From assembly GCF_910578695.1 (NCBI RefSeq), contig NZ_CAJTQJ010000022.1, positions 1-36,177 on the forward strand: 36,177 bases of DNA, read 5' to 3'. Every line of letters begins with the position of its first letter. The stretch's first letter is position 1. Below are positions 34,138 through 36,177 of the stretch, one piece after another. The notes under the pieces were generated by a model. The model searched no databases. It was not told the origin of the DNA and saw only the letters and a program-made list of their open reading frames with translations. Made by a program: the position numbers and the translations under genes. This DNA is from an uncultured Brachyspira sp. (GTDB lineage Bacteria > Spirochaetota > Brachyspiria > Brachyspirales > Brachyspiraceae).

Positions 34138-35397
34138 TTATAAATATTTTATTAGTCCTATATCTTTTCTGTAATATTTATCTTTAAAATCTATTTTTTC
34201 TATGTCAGCATAAGTAAGTTTTCTTGCCTCTTCTAAAGTATCATCAATATTAACAACATTAAGAACTCGTCCTCCGTCTGTAATGATATTATTATTTTCA
34301 TCTAATTTAGCACCAGCAATAAAACACTGTCCTTTTATTTTATCTATACCTTCTATCTTATAGCCTTTATTATATGATGCAGGATATCCTCCTGAAGCCA
34401 TTACAACACAGCATGCATGTTTATTCTTCCATTTGATATTTAAATTTGATAAATCCCTTTTCATTGCTGATTCTATAATAGATAAATAGTCTGTTTCTAA
34501 AAGCTGAAGTACAGCCTGCGTTTCAGGGTCTCCCATTCTTACATTATATTCAAGTAAATATACGCCTTTTTTAGTTATCATAATACCAAAGAATATTATT
34601 CCTGAAAAAGACATTTTTTCTGATTTTATGCCTTTAAGTGTAGGTTCTAATATATCTTTAATAAATAGTTCTTCCGCCTCTTTTGTGTAATAAGGATTTG
34701 GAGCAATAACCCCCATTCCGCCTGTATTATTTCCTGTATCATTATCCCCTGCTTTTTTATGATCTTTAGCAGATATGAAAGGAATTATTATATTACTGTC
34801 GGTTATAGAAAGTATAGATGCCTCAGCTCCTTCTAAAAACTCTTCAATTACAACTTCATCTCCAGCCTCTTTAAATATTTTTTTTATCATTATATCTTCT
34901 AATGTATTTTGAGCTTCTTGTTTGCTTTGGCATATTAAGACACCTTTGCCTAAAGCAAGTCCGCTAGCTTTTATAACTATTGGATAGCTGCATTTATTTA
35001 AATATTCATTAGCTTTATTATAGTCTGTAAATACTTCATATTCAGCAGTTTTAATTGAGTATTTTTTCATAAAATTTTTAGCATAAGCCTTAGAACCTTC
35101 AAGTACAGCAGCCTGTTTATTAGGTCCGAATATTTTAAGTCCTTTCTCTTCAAATTTATCTACTATTCCATATACAAGCATTTCTTCGCTTCCTACAATG
35201 GTTAAATCTATTTTTTCTTTTTCAGCAAAATTTAAAATCTCATCTATAGTTGAAATTTTTACATTTTCACATTTTTTTTCTTTAGCTGTTCCTGCATTTC
35301 CTGAAGCACAATATATTTTTATAACTTTATCATTTTTACTTAAATTATTACAAATAGCATGTTCTCTTGCACCTGAACCTATAACTAGTATTTTCAT
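34138..35397 (-). CDS. purD: Phosphoribosylamine-glycine ligase PurD
   Basis: PurD ligates glycine to 5-phosphoribosylamine with ATP, the second step of purine synthesis. The 419-aa length is standard. The N-terminal MKILVIGSGAREHAI is diagnostic. ATP-grasp segments are KASGLALGKGV near residue 143 and GDNDTGNNTGGMGVIAPNPY near residue 220. LLEYNVRMGDPETQAVL near residue 275 corresponds to the FNVRFGDPETQ motif. No other pur genes are nearby, so it is expressed apart from the rest of the pathway. Confidence 0.95.
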   Translation of the reverse strand: MKILVIGSGAREHAICNNLSKNDKVIKIYCASGNAGTAKEKKCENVKISTIDEILNFAEKEKIDLTIVGSEEMLVYGIVDKFEEKGLKIFGPNKQAAVLEGSKAYAKNFMKKYSIKTAEYEVFTDYNKANEYLNKCSYPIVIKASGLALGKGVLICQSKQEAQNTLEDIMIKKIFKEAGDEVVIEEFLEGAEASILSITDSNIIIPFISAKDHKKAGDNDTGNNTGGMGVIAPNPYYTKEAEELFIKDILEPTLKGIKSEKMSFSGIIFFGIMITKKGVYLLEYNVRMGDPETQAVLQLLETDYLSIIESAMKRDLSNLNIKWKNKHACCVVMASGGYPASYNKGYKIEGIDKIKGQCFIAGAKLDENNNIITDGGRVLNVVNIDDTLEEARKLTYADIEKIDFKDKYYRKDIGLIKYL

Positions 35398-35784
35398 ATT
35401 TTTATTCCTTTTATTTATAAAAAATCACTCGCTGTTACAAGCATATAAATAACTTGATAGACGCTCGTCATTTTTTATTATTTTTATATATTTTGATACA
35501 AATATTATTATAACTTTTATATTTATTATTGCTAGCTATAAACTTTTTATATATTACTATACTCGCCTACGCCTATAATAAGCAAATAAATAAATTTATT
35601 TGCTGGCTTCGGCTCGCTTTTTTATTATTATTTTTAAAAACTCTGCCATTCTCTGAATGTCAGGCACTCACAAGTTTTTTATTTCTTTTATTATTGCTAG
35701 CTATAAACTCGCTTTAAATTAGCTAATAACCAGCTTTGCTGTTTATTAGCTGCTCGTTTATAGCTTAAAAAATATTTTTTTAAA
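35398..35784. repeat. Hairpin-rich intergenic region between purD and the Rpn-type gene
   Basis: No gene is seen. A 23-bp direct repeat, TTTATTATTGCTAGCTATAA plus three bases, occurs at 35522-35544 and 35687-35709. A perfect inverted repeat with 10-bp arms, AGCAAATAAA/TTTATTTGCT, lies at 35581-35604. A nested structure spans 35699-35765: AGCTATAAAC pairs with GTTTATAGCT (35756-35765), enclosing AGCTAATAA (35721-35729) with TTATTAGCT (35743-35751). GACGCTCGTC is a short palindrome near 35460. The pattern is reminiscent of repetitive intergenic elements. Confidence 0.6.
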
Positions 35785-36177
35785 TTAAAGCTTTTCTATC
35801 TCATCTAAACTTAAACCTGTAAGTTTAGATATAAGATTAATGTCCATATTCTCTTTTTTCATATTTCTAGCTAATGAATATTTTTCTTTTTCTATTCCTT
35901 TCTCTATTCCTTGTTGAAAACCTATTTCTATGCCTTCCTTTTTTCCTTCTTCCCTCTCATATTCTAACATAACTGTTTGTCCGTATAAAAAAGCATCTCT
36001 AGCATTATAAACTTCCATCTCTTCTTTACTCGATATAAATCTTTCATATTTATCTATAACTTTAGACATTATGTTATTAGCCTCCTTTAGTTTATCTTTT
36101 TCATCATCATTAAAATCTTTTGCTGTAAAAAAGTCAATCCAAGATAGTATTTTATTTTTCTTAATATCATCTATGCT
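35785..36177 (-). CDS. Rpn/PD-(D/E)XK-nuclease-family putative transposase, C-terminal part (partial)
   Basis: The open frame does not begin at the ATG at 36069; it continues without a stop to the right edge, so the N-terminal nuclease domain lies outside the window and 130 residues are visible. They read like the C-terminus of Rpn-type (recombination-promoting nuclease) proteins: LSWIDFFTAKDF, then NNIMSKVIDKYERFISSKEE and YNARDAFLYGQTVMLEYERE. A Glu/Lys/Gly-rich repeat GIEIGFQQGIEKGIEKEK follows, and a C-terminal helix LISKLTGLSLDEIEKL. This family is multi-copy in several spirochaetes and is linked to transposition or recombination. The hairpin-rich region just downstream may belong to the same element. 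The catalytic core cannot be checked here. Confidence 0.65.
   Translation of the reverse strand, partial: SIDDIKKNKILSWIDFFTAKDFNDDEKDKLKEANNIMSKVIDKYERFISSKEEMEVYNARDAFLYGQTVMLEYEREEGKKEGIEIGFQQGIEKGIEKEKYSLARNMKKENMDINLISKLTGLSLDEIEKL

Noticed and set aside
35458..35605. Possible CRISPR-like repeats near purD
   Set aside because: The repeats have irregular spacing and no common spacer length; they form hairpins instead.

Overview
The window is a very AT-rich bacterial chromosome segment. Lipoproteins, a C-terminal-Phe beta-barrel, an FecR protein, heavy AAT/ATA codon use and the overall protein style suggest a spirochaete, most likely Brachyspira. That assignment is inferred from the proteins; no 16S gene or database comparison was available. 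About 27 protein genes, one tRNA gene, one IS1595-family transposase remnant and several IS-end or hairpin-type intergenic repeats can be supported. I see no CRISPR array, rRNA or prophage.

Layout. 1-57 is the 3' end of an IS1595-type element lying mostly outside the window. 66-4841 is a leftward block: adk with its own promoter and terminator, then coaD-miaB-GNAT-phosphopantetheinyl transferase, packed 9-27 bp apart, then an FecR-domain protein with its own promoter. 4940-6538 is a PEGA-domain envelope protein. 6756-9252 holds two tandem paralogous PLP aminotransferases separated by a strong hairpin terminator. 9535-9982 is a leftward tRNA-Tyr/STAS-domain unit behind a near-consensus promoter.

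10144-15740 is a rightward envelope block: a three-repeat PPC-like lipoprotein, a 1080-aa AsmA-like membrane-anchored protein, and a DUF1318-like lipoprotein. The last two resemble the YdbH/YdbL pair linked to inter-membrane lipid transport. Facing them is a one-gene oddity at 15756-17348: an Xre-type HTH fused to a dynamin-like P-loop GTPase with a C-terminal hydrophobic segment. A beta-barrel protein follows. mfd (leftward) and recF (rightward) form a divergent DNA-repair pair around an inverted repeat. Downstream of recF lie a tandem 22-bp repeat and a decayed IS1595 transposase, then a Gfo/Idh/MocA oxidoreductase with its own promoter.

25200-29925 contains a PepSY-like periplasmic protein, a diverged HD-GYP-like protein, a small group 2-type sigma-70 factor starting at TTG, a membrane-anchored protein of unknown function, and a YjaB-like acetyltransferase sharing a bidirectional terminator with it. 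30291-33531 holds two tandem OppA-type peptide-binding lipoproteins. purD and a hairpin-rich intergenic region follow, and the window ends inside an Rpn/PD-(D/E)XK-type putative transposase.

The most interesting items are the HTH-GTPase fusion, the AsmA/DUF1318 pair, the HD-GYP-like/sigma neighbourhood, the tRNA-Tyr-STAS unit with an atypical T-loop, and the repeated IS ends.
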